From positions 1-64,000 of the forward strand of contig NZ_JABTTS010000006.1 of assembly GCF_018638295.1 (NCBI RefSeq): a stretch of 64,000 bases of DNA. Direction: 5' to 3'. The position numbers and the translations under genes were made by a program. Below the pieces are notes generated by a model. The model did not search any database. It had not been told where the DNA came from and worked only from the letters and a program-made list of their open reading frames with translations. Of this stretch, positions 8,752-17,731 are shown one piece after another. Position 1 is the stretch's first letter; each line of letters starts with the position of its first letter. This DNA is from Streptomyces sp. CHD11 (GTDB lineage: Bacteria; Actinomycetota; Actinomycetes; Streptomycetales; Streptomycetaceae).

Positions 8752-10809
8752 GTGGCGAACGCGGAGCACGGTGGGCGACCGGCGGAGGCACTCGGGACCA
8801 CAGTCGCCGACGGCGGTCCCCGGGCACGGCTGCGCGTTGCGCGCCTGGGGCTGTGGCTGCTCGCGGCGGTCCTCGCCGCACGCCAGGTCGCCGCCGTCCT
8901 CACCACCCCCAGCGGGGAACGGCTGACCGCCCTGGGGACCTGGGTGGGCCCCGAGGGCGTCCTGCACGTGAGCGGCTCCCTCTACGATTCCACCCGGTTC
9001 ACCGGCACCCCCTTCAGCGGACTCGTCCTCAAACCCCTCACCCGCCCCGCCGAAGAGGCCCTCGGCTGGGGGTGGACCTTCGGCACCCTGCTGCTGGTCG
9101 TCGCCCTCGGGGTGATCGCCGCCCGTGCGCTGCCGCAGCCGGTCGGCCGCCGCACCGCGCTGCTCGCCGCGCCGGTCGCCGTCAGCCTGCTCATGCTGTC
9201 CCTGCCGGTGCGCAGCACCCTCTGGCTCGGCCAGACCAGCGTCATCCCGGTGCTGCTCGTCCTGCTGGGCTGCTTCGCCGCCCACGGCCAGCGCGTCAGC
9301 GGCGCCCTCATCGGTGTCGCGGCGGCGCTCCAGCCCACCCTCCTCCTCTTCGCCCCGCTGCTGTGGTTCACCGGCCGCCGCCGCGCCGCCGCCGCCACCG
9401 GAGTCACCTTCGCCGCCACCACGGCGCTCGCCTGGGCCGCGATGCCGCGCGATTCCGCCACCTACTGGGTGCACCACCTGGCCGGCACCGGCCTCGGCGG
9501 ACCCGCCGACGACCGCGCCAACCAGTCCCTGCACGGCGCCCTGCTCCGCCTCGGCCTCGAAGGCCCCCTGGAGATCGTCCTCTTCCTGCTGCTCGGCGCG
9601 GCCGTCGTGACCCTCGCCCTGCGCCGCGCCGTCCGCTACGCCCACGACGGCCAGTTGCTCCTCGCGGTCGCCGTCACCGGCTGCGCCGCCATCGTGGTCG
9701 CGCCGACCGCGTGGCAGCACCAGCTGCTGTGGGTGCTGCTCGCCGCCGTCGGCCGGGTGGGCAAGCGTGCCCGCGACCGCCTGGTGTGGCCCGTCGCCGT
9801 CGTGCTCGCGATGACGCTGCCGGCGAAGATGATGCTGCCGAACATGACGTTCCTGTACCCGGTACGGGACAACGTCGTCCTCCTCGCCGCCCTGGCCGCC
9901 GCCACCGCGGTCCCCTTCCTCTCCCGCGGCTCGCAGTACTTCCGCACCCCGATCCCCACCCGGTACGCGGACCCCGTCCCCGCCCGCTTCTCCTTCGTCC
10001 CGCTGCTGCCGTTCCTGCGCCGGGTGCTCATCCGCCCGAACCTCCTGCTCGAACTCCTCCTCATCCGCGTCACCTACGCCGCGTACGCCAAGGTCCGGCT
10101 CGCCGCGACCGGCGGCAGCAACTCGGCCGGCCGGGAGCGGGCCGAGGAGCACGGACAGCAGATCCTCGACCTGGAACGCCTGCTCCACATCGACATCGAG
10201 CACACCGTCAACCACGCGGTGGTCAAGATCGGCTGGCTGCGGAACTTCTTCGACTTCTACTACACGTCGTTCCACTTCATCGTCCCGCTGACCGTCCTCG
10301 GCCTGCTCCTGTGGCGCCGCCCCGTCGACTACCGCTGGGCCCGCTCGGCCCTCGGCTTCGCCACGATCCTCGCCCTGGTCGGCTTCTGGCTCTACCCGCT
10401 CGCCCCGCCCCGCCTCATGCCCGGTTTCGGGATCATCGACACGGTCCACGGCGTCCAGGACTTCTCCCAGCCCGACTACGGCACCCTGACCCACCTCACC
10501 AACCAGTACGCGGCGATGCCGTCCCTGCACTTCGGCTGGTCCCTGTGGTGCGGACTGGTCATCGCGATCATCGCGCCGAAGCTCTGGATGAAGGCCCTCG
10601 GCCTCCTCCATCCCCTCTTCACGGCCGCCGCGATCGTCGCCACCGGCAACCACTGGATCCTGGACGCGGCCGGCGGGGCACTCGTCGTCGGCGCCGGCTT
10701 CGGCCTCACGTACCTGCTCCAGGGACCCCGGGCCCGTACGGCGGTGGAGGCCGCCCCGGAACTCAGCAGCGCGCCGGCGGCGCCGGCCAGGGACCGTACT
10801 CCGAGCTGA
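8752..10809 (+). CDS. Bifunctional GT87 glycosyltransferase / PAP2-type phosphatase membrane protein
   Basis: 685 aa. Residues about 25-395 form a polytopic GT87 (DUF2029)-like mannosyl/arabinosyltransferase region with many membrane helices (e.g. LLVVALGVIAARAL, WQHQLLWVLLAAVG). From about residue 430 there is a PAP2/inositolphosphotransferase-like half: a conserved YYTSFHFIVPL stretch, AAMPSLHFGWSLW (catalytic His of the PSLH motif) and ATGNHWILDAAGG (second catalytic His and Asp). GT87 enzymes use polyprenyl-phosphate sugars, and PAP2 enzymes cleave or transfer lipid phosphates. The fusion suggests coupled lipid-linked sugar transfer and carrier recycling in envelope glycolipid synthesis. 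Its last 47 bases overlap the convergent next gene. Confidence 0.85.
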   Translation: MANAEHGGRPAEALGTTVADGGPRARLRVARLGLWLLAAVLAARQVAAVLTTPSGERLTALGTWVGPEGVLHVSGSLYDSTRFTGTPFSGLVLKPLTRPAEEALGWGWTFGTLLLVVALGVIAARALPQPVGRRTALLAAPVAVSLLMLSLPVRSTLWLGQTSVIPVLLVLLGCFAAHGQRVSGALIGVAAALQPTLLLFAPLLWFTGRRRAAAATGVTFAATTALAWAAMPRDSATYWVHHLAGTGLGGPADDRANQSLHGALLRLGLEGPLEIVLFLLLGAAVVTLALRRAVRYAHDGQLLLAVAVTGCAAIVVAPTAWQHQLLWVLLAAVGRVGKRARDRLVWPVAVVLAMTLPAKMMLPNMTFLYPVRDNVVLLAALAAATAVPFLSRGSQYFRTPIPTRYADPVPARFSFVPLLPFLRRVLIRPNLLLELLLIRVTYAAYAKVRLAATGGSNSAGRERAEEHGQQILDLERLLHIDIEHTVNHAVVKIGWLRNFFDFYYTSFHFIVPLTVLGLLLWRRPVDYRWARSALGFATILALVGFWLYPLAPPRLMPGFGIIDTVHGVQDFSQPDYGTLTHLTNQYAAMPSLHFGWSLWCGLVIAIIAPKLWMKALGLLHPLFTAAAIVATGNHWILDAAGGALVVGAGFGLTYLLQGPRARTAVEAAPELSSAPAAPARDRTPS

Positions 10810-12400
10810 TCCGGTACTCACCCGCCGCCGTCACGGTCAGTCGCGTGAACTCGCCCTCCCGGCTCAGACATCCCCCGCCGTCGGTCCGCAGCCACGGCGA
10901 GTACGCGATCCGGACCGTGACCGCCCCCGGCCGTGCCATCCGCACCACCAGATCGGCGCTGGAGGCCCGCACGACCGACCCCGGCTCGTCGACCAGGGGC
11001 ACGGCGTCCAGGACCCGGAACACCTGCCAGTGGGCGTCCTGCCACACGGGCAGCAGCCAGCCGGGCCGCTGGTGCCGTATCAGCCGTGCCTCCTCCTCGG
11101 CGAACCCGTCGGGCGTGCCGTCCGGCAGCACGACGAACCCGACCGCCCACCGGTCCAGCCACGCCCGGTAGGAGGCGGCGGAGAAGGACCCGTCGTAGAA
11201 CAGCCGCGCCCGCTCCATGTCCAACTGCCGGTTCCAGCCGCGGGCGAGGTGCAGGTGGGGCGCGAGCGCCGTGGCCTCCCGGTGATTGCGCGCGGGCACG
11301 ACCTCGACGCGGGTCCGCTCCGCCCCGAGCCCTTCGAGTGCCCGGACGACCCCCTCGGTCCGGACCGCCCAGGCCGGGACGTCCGTGGAGACACGGAGGT
11401 CGTCGACGGTCTTCTGGCCCGTCCACGCGAGCGAGCACACCAGGGCGGCGACCAGCAGTCCGCGCCGCAGCGCACGCAGCCGAGGCTGTGCGAGCAGCGC
11501 GGTGAGGAGCGCGACGGGCGCGGCGTACTCGGCGAACCGCTCGACGTTCGTGCCGATGGGGGAGGGGACGAGATACACGAGCACGGTCCCGACGGCGTAG
11601 ACGATCGCGCTCCGGCGGACCACGTGCCAGGAGGGCGGGGAGAGCAGGGCGACGGCGACTCCGAGGAGGACGGGCGGCCATATCCGGCCGGCCGGCATCA
11701 ACTGCTCCCCCTGGAACGGGAACAGCCGGCTGACCGCCCCGACGACGAGAGCGGGCGGCAGCAGCAGGGCGCAGGCATGCCGGGGCTGCCGGTGGAGCGC
11801 GTACCCGCCCCCGACCACGGCGAGGAACAACCCGGCGACCGGGGACGCCATGGTGGCGAGGGCGGCGTGGGCACCGGCGATGAGGAGACGTTTCTCCCGG
11901 CCCAGGAACAGACACGCGGCGAGTCCGAAGGCGACCCCGAGGGCGAAGGTGGTCCGCCCGGAGGCCACGTTGCACCAGAGCGCGAGGGCGGCGAGCAGGG
12001 CGGGCGCGAGGGGTCTTCGCCGCTGGGCCCGCCGGACGAGCACGGCCGCGATCCAGGTGGCGGCGAGCCCGGAGACGACGGTGAGACCCCTGACCCCCAG
12101 GACCGCCATCAAGTACGGCGAGACGACGCTGTAGTTGGCGGTGTGCATCCCGCCGTACCAGAACAGGTTGTACGCCGAACTCCCGTGCCGCACGGCGAAG
12201 TCGGCCCATGCCTCCTGAGCGGCGAGATCACCGCCGCCGGTGGCGAGGAGACGCCACCACAGGGCGTAGAGAGGAAGCACGGAGAGCGTCGCGAGCAGGG
12301 GTACGCGATGCTGCCGGAGAGCGGTGGACAGGGGCCGTGCAGGCTCAACGGCCGCGTGCGCGCGCGGAGTCAGGGTGAGATCGACAGGAGGCACGATCAC
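10763..12400 (-). CDS. Polytopic membrane protein, glycosyltransferase-like (function unknown)
   Basis: About 545 aa. An N-terminal block of about ten membrane helices (LLATLSVLPLYALWW ... LLGVAVALL ... IVYAVGTVLVYLV, to about residue 325) is followed by a soluble extracytoplasmic domain of about 200 residues (WNRQLDMERARLFYDGSF...YRAWLDRWAVGFVVLPDG). This layout resembles GT-C enzymes, though I see no decisive motif. The start is uncertain: GTG 12400, GTG 12394 and ATG 12493 are all in frame and none has a good ribosome site; the first hydrophobic helix begins well after all of them. It shares its convergent end with the GT87-PAP2 gene, so both may serve envelope glycan assembly. Confidence 0.65.
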   Translation of the reverse strand: MIVPPVDLTLTPRAHAAVEPARPLSTALRQHRVPLLATLSVLPLYALWWRLLATGGGDLAAQEAWADFAVRHGSSAYNLFWYGGMHTANYSVVSPYLMAVLGVRGLTVVSGLAATWIAAVLVRRAQRRRPLAPALLAALALWCNVASGRTTFALGVAFGLAACLFLGREKRLLIAGAHAALATMASPVAGLFLAVVGGGYALHRQPRHACALLLPPALVVGAVSRLFPFQGEQLMPAGRIWPPVLLGVAVALLSPPSWHVVRRSAIVYAVGTVLVYLVPSPIGTNVERFAEYAAPVALLTALLAQPRLRALRRGLLVAALVCSLAWTGQKTVDDLRVSTDVPAWAVRTEGVVRALEGLGAERTRVEVVPARNHREATALAPHLHLARGWNRQLDMERARLFYDGSFSAASYRAWLDRWAVGFVVLPDGTPDGFAEEEARLIRHQRPGWLLPVWQDAHWQVFRVLDAVPLVDEPGSVVRASSADLVVRMARPGAVTVRIAYSPWLRTDGGGCLSREGEFTRLTVTAAGEYRISSEYGPWPAPPARC

Positions 12401-12479
12401 GTAGACGTGGAACCGGGCGGGGACGTTCACTGGCGGGCCGTGCCCGGCGGCGGCATGGACCCGCGCAGGCGGATGCCCG

Positions 12480-13094
12480 ATGATCGGGCGCATGGAGAAC
12501 CGCGTATCGGCTTCCGGGACGGCTGCCCGTCCCGGACCACCTCATCTGGCCGGCCTGACCGAGCCCGCCGGGCGCCCCGGCAATGTGTCCGAGCCCTACT
12601 GGGCGGGGTTGCTGGAGGCCGGCTGGGCGGCGCGGCTGCGTGCCGAGGACGGCCGCACCCGGTTCCGGCTGCACTACTACGGGCAGCGGTGCGAAGGGCT
12701 GATCACCGGCGACGAGTTGCCCGCGCTGGTGTACGCGGTCACCGCGTCGGGGCGGCGGATCCTGCTCTTCGACGGCGCGGCACACGGCTACGACGCGATG
12801 TTCTGCGACACCTGGGACGAAGACCGGCTGCGCACGCGCCGCGCCGACCAGGTGTATGTCGACGCCGACGGGGAGGACACCTTCGAGGTGGTGATCTGGG
12901 CCGGCTACGGCATCGACTGGGAGGACGAACGGGACTCCTTCGTGGACGCCGACGACCCCGGACGGGTCACGCTCGCCGACGGTCGTCGCATCCCGTTCGA
13001 CACCGCTCGCCGCGCCGCCTTCGACGCGCTGTCCATCACGGCCACCAATGCCCGCCGCCGTGCCACCGACGTGGTGTCGGAGGAACTGGCCTGA
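12480..13094 (+). CDS. Conserved hypothetical acidic protein
   Basis: 204 aa from ATG 12480 (or 200 aa from ATG 12492). Soluble and acidic, with a core of aromatic/beta segments (RFRLHYYGQRCEG, ILLFDGAAHGYDAMFCD, TFEVVIWAGYGIDWEDE). I do not recognise a domain. The upstream ATG has GGCGGA six bases before it. It is divergent from the membrane protein and ends at a strong shared terminator. Confidence 0.7.
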   Translation: MIGRMENRVSASGTAARPGPPHLAGLTEPAGRPGNVSEPYWAGLLEAGWAARLRAEDGRTRFRLHYYGQRCEGLITGDELPALVYAVTASGRRILLFDGAAHGYDAMFCDTWDEDRLRTRRADQVYVDADGEDTFEVVIWAGYGIDWEDERDSFVDADDPGRVTLADGRRIPFDTARRAAFDALSITATNARRRATDVVSEELA

Positions 13095-13193
13095 GCACGT
13101 GTTCCCCGGCGCCGTGGTGCCCGCGGGCCTGTTTCGGCTCCCTTCCCGGAACCGCCCGGCCCGTGCGGCCCAGGCTCGACGCTCCGGGGACGG

Positions 13194-13234
13194 CGAAGGC
13201 GGCGGCCCCGGGGATCGTGGGGCCGCCGCCTTCG
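13194..13234. terminator. Bidirectional hairpin terminator
   Basis: A perfect 15-bp inverted repeat (GAAGGCGGCGGCCCC at 13195-13209 and its complement at 13219-13233) with a 9-base loop sits between two convergent genes. It lacks a T-run, as usual in this genus. Confidence 0.88.
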
Positions 13235-13255
13235 GTACCGGGGTGTCCCGCGTGA

Positions 13256-13672
13256 TCAGTACCAGTGGTTGGACTGCCAGAAGGACCAGGCGTCGCAGGC
13301 GCTGCCGTAGCGGTCGTTCATGTAGTCCAGACCCCACTTGATCTGCGTGGCGGGGTTGGTCTTCCAGTCGGAGCCTGCCGAGGCCATCTTCGAGGCGGGC
13401 AGGGCCTGGACCAGGCCGTAGGCGCCACTGGAGGCGTTGGTGGCGGTGGGGTTCCAGCCGCTCTCGTGCTGGACGATCTTCGAGAAGCACTGGAACTCGG
13501 CCGAGTTGCCGATCATCTTCTGCGCGGTCGCCCGGGCCGAGGAAGCGCTCGTGCTCGCGGCCTGGGCGGGCGCGGCGGCGATCAGGGTGCCGCAGGTGGC
13601 GGCGACCAGGGCGGCACCGGCGAGAGTCTTCTTCGGGGTGGCGACGGTGCGGAGGAAGGAAGCGGCGGACAC
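13256..13672 (-). CDS. Secreted lytic-transglycosylase-like (SLT) protein
   Basis: 138 aa, exported. Signal peptide about residues 1-39 (basic start, LAGAALVAATCGTLIAAAP core, AQA cleavage site). The mature part is one small lysozyme-like SLT domain: ...QHESGWNPTATN..., with likely catalytic Glu70, then SGAYGLVQALPASKM and IKWGLDYMNDRYG. Such proteins cleave or bind peptidoglycan. The 302-base leader upstream (13673-13974) is gene-free; I looked for a ydaO c-di-AMP riboswitch, common before such genes, and did not find a convincing one. Confidence 0.85.
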   Translation of the reverse strand: MSAASFLRTVATPKKTLAGAALVAATCGTLIAAAPAQAASTSASSARATAQKMIGNSAEFQCFSKIVQHESGWNPTATNASSGAYGLVQALPASKMASAGSDWKTNPATQIKWGLDYMNDRYGSACDAWSFWQSNHWY

Positions 13673-13974
13673 AGGCGGCCTTTCGGTCGGAAGCAGGGGG
13701 GGCGCGCTACGCCGTACCGGATGCCGTGGTGTGCGGCGGGGGCATGCGTCGGCGCCGCGACCCCGGAAGGGGCGTTGGCGCCTGGCGACTGCTCCACAGA
13801 AGCAAATCCACGGATTGCCCGCAAAGGTCCCTTTTACTACGGGAGGTCGGAGGAGGGATGGCGCGCGGCCGATGCCTCCTGTGCGGGCCCGGGTGTGGCT
13901 ACGGCTCCGGGTCGTATGTGAGGCGGGTCATGTGGGGTGCTTCACCCTCCCGGACACGGTGTGTGCGCGAGGGG

Positions 13975-14850
13975 CTACCCGGCGCTGTCCCCGAAGGTGA
14001 CCGGGGTCTCGAAAGCCGCCCGGCGGGTGGCCCGGCGCAGGGCCTTGAGGAGGGAGGCGCCGGCGGTGAGGGTCAGGACGACGGTGATCAGGGCGCGGCC
14101 CAGGTCCCAGCCGAGGGACGTCGCCAGGCAGTAGGCCAGGAAGCGGGCCAGGTTGGCGGGGAGCGAGGCGTCGGGGTCGAAGGAGATGTTGGAAGCCAGG
14201 GCGGACATGAAGGGCCAGCCCGCCATGTTCATCACCGTGCCGTAGGCGAAGGCCGCCAGGAAGCCGTACACGGCGAGCATCCAGACCTCCGGGCGGCCGC
14301 GCAGACGGTCGGCGCCCGGGAGGAAGCCCGCGCCCATGGTGAACCAGCCCATCGCCAGCATCTGGAACGGCAGCCAGGGGCCCACGCCGCCGGTGAGCAG
14401 CGCGGACGCGAACATCGTCACCGAGCCGAGGACGAAGCCGAAGCCCGGACCGAGGACCCTGCCGCTCAGGACCATGAGGAAGAACATGGGTTCCAGACCG
14501 GCCGTACCCGCGCCGATGGGACGCAGGGCCGCGCCCGTCGCCGCCAGGACGCCGAGCATCGCCACCGCCTTCGGGCCGAGGCCCGACTCCGAGATGGTCG
14601 CCGCGACGACCGCGACCAGCAGCACCAGCAGGCCGGCGAAGAGCCACGGCGCGTCCTGCGCGTGGGCGTTCAGCGTGGAGTCGGGCGGGGCGAGGAAGGG
14701 CCAGCCGAAGCCGGCCACACCCACCGCGCTGACCAGCGCGAGGGCCAGCCAGGAGCGGGGGCCCAGGCGGATGGCCCGCGCCTGGCGGTCCGTGCGCGGC
14801 GCCGTGGCGGGTGTGGTGGGTGTGGCCGGCGAGGTGGGGAGCTTGGTCAT
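13975..14850 (-). CDS. ECF transporter S component, probable cobalamin-specific
   Basis: 291 aa membrane protein with about six to eight helices after a cytosolic Ala/Thr/Pro-rich start (ALVSAVGVAGFGWPFL, AWLFAGLLVLLVAVVAATI, FFLMVLSGRVLGPGFGFVLG, FGTVMNMAGW-type stretch). This is the substrate-binding subunit of an energy-coupling-factor importer. Specificity for cobalamin is inferred from the B12 riboswitch leading the operon. Its ATG overlaps the stop of the ATPase gene (ATGA at 14847-14850), so translation is coupled. It is the last gene of the five-gene operon. Confidence 0.83.
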   Translation of the reverse strand: MTKLPTSPATPTTPATAPRTDRQARAIRLGPRSWLALALVSAVGVAGFGWPFLAPPDSTLNAHAQDAPWLFAGLLVLLVAVVAATISESGLGPKAVAMLGVLAATGAALRPIGAGTAGLEPMFFLMVLSGRVLGPGFGFVLGSVTMFASALLTGGVGPWLPFQMLAMGWFTMGAGFLPGADRLRGRPEVWMLAVYGFLAAFAYGTVMNMAGWPFMSALASNISFDPDASLPANLARFLAYCLATSLGWDLGRALITVVLTLTAGASLLKALRRATRRAAFETPVTFGDSAG

Positions 14851-16511
14851 GGGGTCAGCGCCTCTCGGACCTGGGAGACCGTGAGCCAGGGCCGCGGGGC
14901 CAGGATCTTCGCCACCTGGGGGGCGAAGGACGGGGACGCCACGACCACCTCCGCCGACGGGCCGTCCGCGATCACCTCGCCCTCGGCGAGCAGGACGACA
15001 CGGTGGGCCAGCTCCGCCGCCAGTTCCACGTCGTGCGTGGCCATGACGATGGCGTGGCCTTCGGCGGCCAGCCCCCGCAGGATCGCCACCAGACGGGACT
15101 TCGCCGCGTAGTCCAGCCCCCGGGTCGGCTCGTCCAGGAGGAGGAGCGGCGGGCGGGCCGTCAGGACGACCGCGAGGGCGAGGGTCAGGCGCTGGCCCTC
15201 GGAGAGGTCACGGGGGTGCGTCCCGTCGGCCACGGACGGGAGGAGTTCGGTGAGAAGGGCGCGGCAGGTGCCGGGGGGTGCCTCCGCGTCCCGGTCGGCG
15301 GCCGCGCACTCGGCCGCGACGGTGTCCGCGTAGAGGAGGTCGCGGGGTTCCTGGGGGACGAGGCCGACCCGGCGGACCAGGTCGCGGGGGCGGGTGCGGT
15401 GCGGGACCGCGCCGCCGGTGCGGACCGAGCCGGAGGACGGGGTGACCAGGCCCACCAGCGCGCCGAGCAGCGTCGACTTCCCGGCGCCGTTGCGGCCCAT
15501 CAGGGCGATCGTCTCGCCGGGGGTGACCGTCAGATCGACCCCTTGCAGGGCCTGGACACGGTCACGGCGCACCGCGAGCGAACGGACCTCGGCCACGGGC
15601 GCGGCGGTGTCGCTCGCCTTCGTGCGGCCGAACCGGCGCTTCCCGGCAGCGGAAGGCGCGGGCGCGGTGCCGGTGCCGGCAGGGGGCGGCTCGTGGCCGG
15701 CCAGGCGGTCACGCAGGCCACCCGCCCTGCGGCGGGCGTCGCGGACCGTCAGGGGAAGGGGGGACCAGCCCGCCAGGCGGCCCAGGGCGACCACCGGGGG
15801 GTGGACGGGGGAGACCGCCATCACCTCCGGCGGGGTGCCCAGCCACGGGCGTTCGCCGGGGCCCGGCAGCAGGGCCACCTGGTCGGCGTACTGGACGACG
15901 CGTTCCAGGCGGTGCTCGGCCATCAGGACCGTGGTGCCCAGGTCGTGGACCAGGCGCTGGAGGACGGCCAGGACCTCTTCGGCCGCCGCCGGATCCAGCG
16001 CGGACGTCGGCTCGTCGAGGACCAGGACCCGGGGGTGGGGGGTGAGGACCGAGCCGATGGCCACGCGCTGCTGCTGGCCGCCGGAGAGGGTGGCGATGGA
16101 GCGGTCGCGGAGGTCGGCGAGGCCGAGGAGGTCCAGGGTCTCCTCGACCCTGCGGCGCATCACGTCCGGGGGCAGGCCCAGCGACTCCATACCGTAGGCG
16201 AGTTCGTCCTCCACCGTGTCGGTCACGAAGTGGGAGAGCGGGTCCTGGCCCACCGTGCCGACGACATCGGCGAGTTCACGCGGCTTGTGGGTGCGGGTGT
16301 CACGGCCCGCGACCGTGACCCTGCCGTGCAGCGTGCCGCCGGTGAAGTGCGGGACCAGGCCGCTCACCGCGCCCAGGATCGTCGACTTGCCCACGCCGGA
16401 CGGGCCGACGAGGAGCACCAGTTCGCCCTCGGGGACCTCGAAGTCGACGCCGTGGACCGCGGGTTGCGCCGTACCGTCGTAGGTCACCGACACGTTCTCG
16501 AAGCGGATCAC
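14847..16511 (-). CDS. Energy-coupling-factor ATPase, two ABC domains in one chain
   Basis: 554 aa, a tandem ABC ATPase replacing the usual EcfA1/EcfA2 pair. Domain 1: Walker A GPSGVGKST at residues 36-44, signature LSGGQQQR, Walker B VLVLDEPTSALD. Domain 2 (after about residue 300): Walker A GRNGAGKST, signature LSEGQ, Walker B LLLLDEPTRGLD, H-loop ATHDVE. It hydrolyses ATP on the cytosolic face to drive the EcfT/S complex. GTG 16511 overlaps the upstream stop (GTGA). A Pro/Gly/Ala linker joins the halves. Confidence 0.9.
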   Translation of the reverse strand: MIRFENVSVTYDGTAQPAVHGVDFEVPEGELVLLVGPSGVGKSTILGAVSGLVPHFTGGTLHGRVTVAGRDTRTHKPRELADVVGTVGQDPLSHFVTDTVEDELAYGMESLGLPPDVMRRRVEETLDLLGLADLRDRSIATLSGGQQQRVAIGSVLTPHPRVLVLDEPTSALDPAAAEEVLAVLQRLVHDLGTTVLMAEHRLERVVQYADQVALLPGPGERPWLGTPPEVMAVSPVHPPVVALGRLAGWSPLPLTVRDARRRAGGLRDRLAGHEPPPAGTGTAPAPSAAGKRRFGRTKASDTAAPVAEVRSLAVRRDRVQALQGVDLTVTPGETIALMGRNGAGKSTLLGALVGLVTPSSGSVRTGGAVPHRTRPRDLVRRVGLVPQEPRDLLYADTVAAECAAADRDAEAPPGTCRALLTELLPSVADGTHPRDLSEGQRLTLALAVVLTARPPLLLLDEPTRGLDYAAKSRLVAILRGLAAEGHAIVMATHDVELAAELAHRVVLLAEGEVIADGPSAEVVVASPSFAPQVAKILAPRPWLTVSQVREALTP

Positions 16512-17731
16512 GTCGTCGGCTCCTTGCGGGTGTCCGTGGCCGCCTCGGGGGCGGGGGTGATGAAGGCGGGGAGCAGGCCGAGGAGGACCGCCGCCGCCGG
16601 CCACAGGGGGAGGGTGGGCGCCACGAGCGGGACCACACCGGGGTTCAGGGCCGCCGGATCGCGGGAGGCGGCGAGGGTGAGCAGTGCCGCCACCGCGACT
16701 CCGGACGCGGTGACCAGCCAGGCCCGGGTGTCCCAGGCGTCCGGGCGGTAGCGGGTGCGCAGCGTGCGGCGGCCGCCGAGCCAGAGGCCGACGAGGGCGG
16801 CGGCCAGTCCGGCGAGGAGGACGGGGACGCCGTAGGTCCCGCCCTCGGCGGTGAGGAGTCCGTAGGTGCCCGCGCAGATGCCGAGCAGACCGCCGAGGGT
16901 GAGGGCGGAGGTGGTACGGCGGACGGCGGGTGGTACGTCGGCGGTACGTCCGTAGCCGCGCGCGTCCATCGCGGCGGCCAGGGCGACCGAGCGCTCCAGC
17001 GCGCCCTCCAGGACCGGGAGTCCCACGTGCAGGAGTCCGCGCACACCCTTGTCGGGACGGCCGCGCAGCCGGCGCGCGGCGCGCAGCCGCTGTACGTCGG
17101 CGATGAGGTTGGGGGCGAAGGTCAGTGCCACGACCACCGCCACGCCCATCTCGTACAGGGCGCCGGGAAGGGACTTGAGCAGCCGGGAGGGGTTGGCGAG
17201 GGCGTTCGCCGCGCCCACGCAGATGAGGAGGGTGGCCAGGCGGAGGGCGTCGTACAGCGCGAAGGTCAGGGCCTCCGCGGTGACCCTGCCGCCCAGGCGG
17301 ATGCCCTGCGCCCAGTCGGGGAGGGGGACTTCGGGGAGGCTGAGGACGGTGTGGCTGCCCGGGATGGGGGAGCCGAGGACCACCGCGAAGACGAGTCGGA
17401 TCACGATGACCAGGGCGGCGAGCTTGAGGAAGGCGCTGTAGGAGCGGGACCAGGGGGTGTGGGGTCGGCGGGTCGCCACGACGTAGGCGGAGGTCACGAT
17501 GAGGAGAGTGAGGAGGAGGGGGTTGGTGGTACGGGTCGCGGCGGTGCCGAGGGCCAGCGCCCAGAGCCACCAGGCGCCGGGGTGGAGCTGTGCGCGCGGC
17601 GGGCGGGGCTGAGCGGGGGTGAGCTGTTCCGCCGGCGTTCGCCGCACGGGGGCACCCTCCTGGGCGGGGCTGCCCCCGTCGCTCCGGGAGCACCCCCGCC
17701 GCAGGCGGCGCGACCGTCCGTCCTCAGGCAC
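16508..17731 (-). CDS. ECF transporter transmembrane (T) component
   Basis: About 407 aa. An N-terminal cytosolic Arg/Pro-rich stretch is followed by an EcfT/CbiQ fold: helices around LALGTAATRTTNPLLLTLLIV and FLKLAALVIVIRLVFAVVLG, and the coupling-helix motif AAAMDARGYG that contacts the ATPases. Extra C-terminal helices (LLGICAGTYGLL, PVLLAGLAAALVGLWLG, LLTLAASRD..., WPAAAVLLGLLPAF) make it longer than a minimal EcfT. Start GTG 17731 overlaps the previous stop by 8 bases; the coupled position favours it, but downstream starts are possible. Confidence 0.83.
   Translation of the reverse strand: MPEDGRSRRLRRGCSRSDGGSPAQEGAPVRRTPAEQLTPAQPRPPRAQLHPGAWWLWALALGTAATRTTNPLLLTLLIVTSAYVVATRRPHTPWSRSYSAFLKLAALVIVIRLVFAVVLGSPIPGSHTVLSLPEVPLPDWAQGIRLGGRVTAEALTFALYDALRLATLLICVGAANALANPSRLLKSLPGALYEMGVAVVVALTFAPNLIADVQRLRAARRLRGRPDKGVRGLLHVGLPVLEGALERSVALAAAMDARGYGRTADVPPAVRRTTSALTLGGLLGICAGTYGLLTAEGGTYGVPVLLAGLAAALVGLWLGGRRTLRTRYRPDAWDTRAWLVTASGVAVAALLTLAASRDPAALNPGVVPLVAPTLPLWPAAAVLLGLLPAFITPAPEAATDTRKEPTT

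Noticed and set aside
13673..13974. ydaO (c-di-AMP) riboswitch before the SLT-like gene
   Set aside because: Such genes often have one, but I could not find the conserved GGGGACCCA-type and flanking elements in order.
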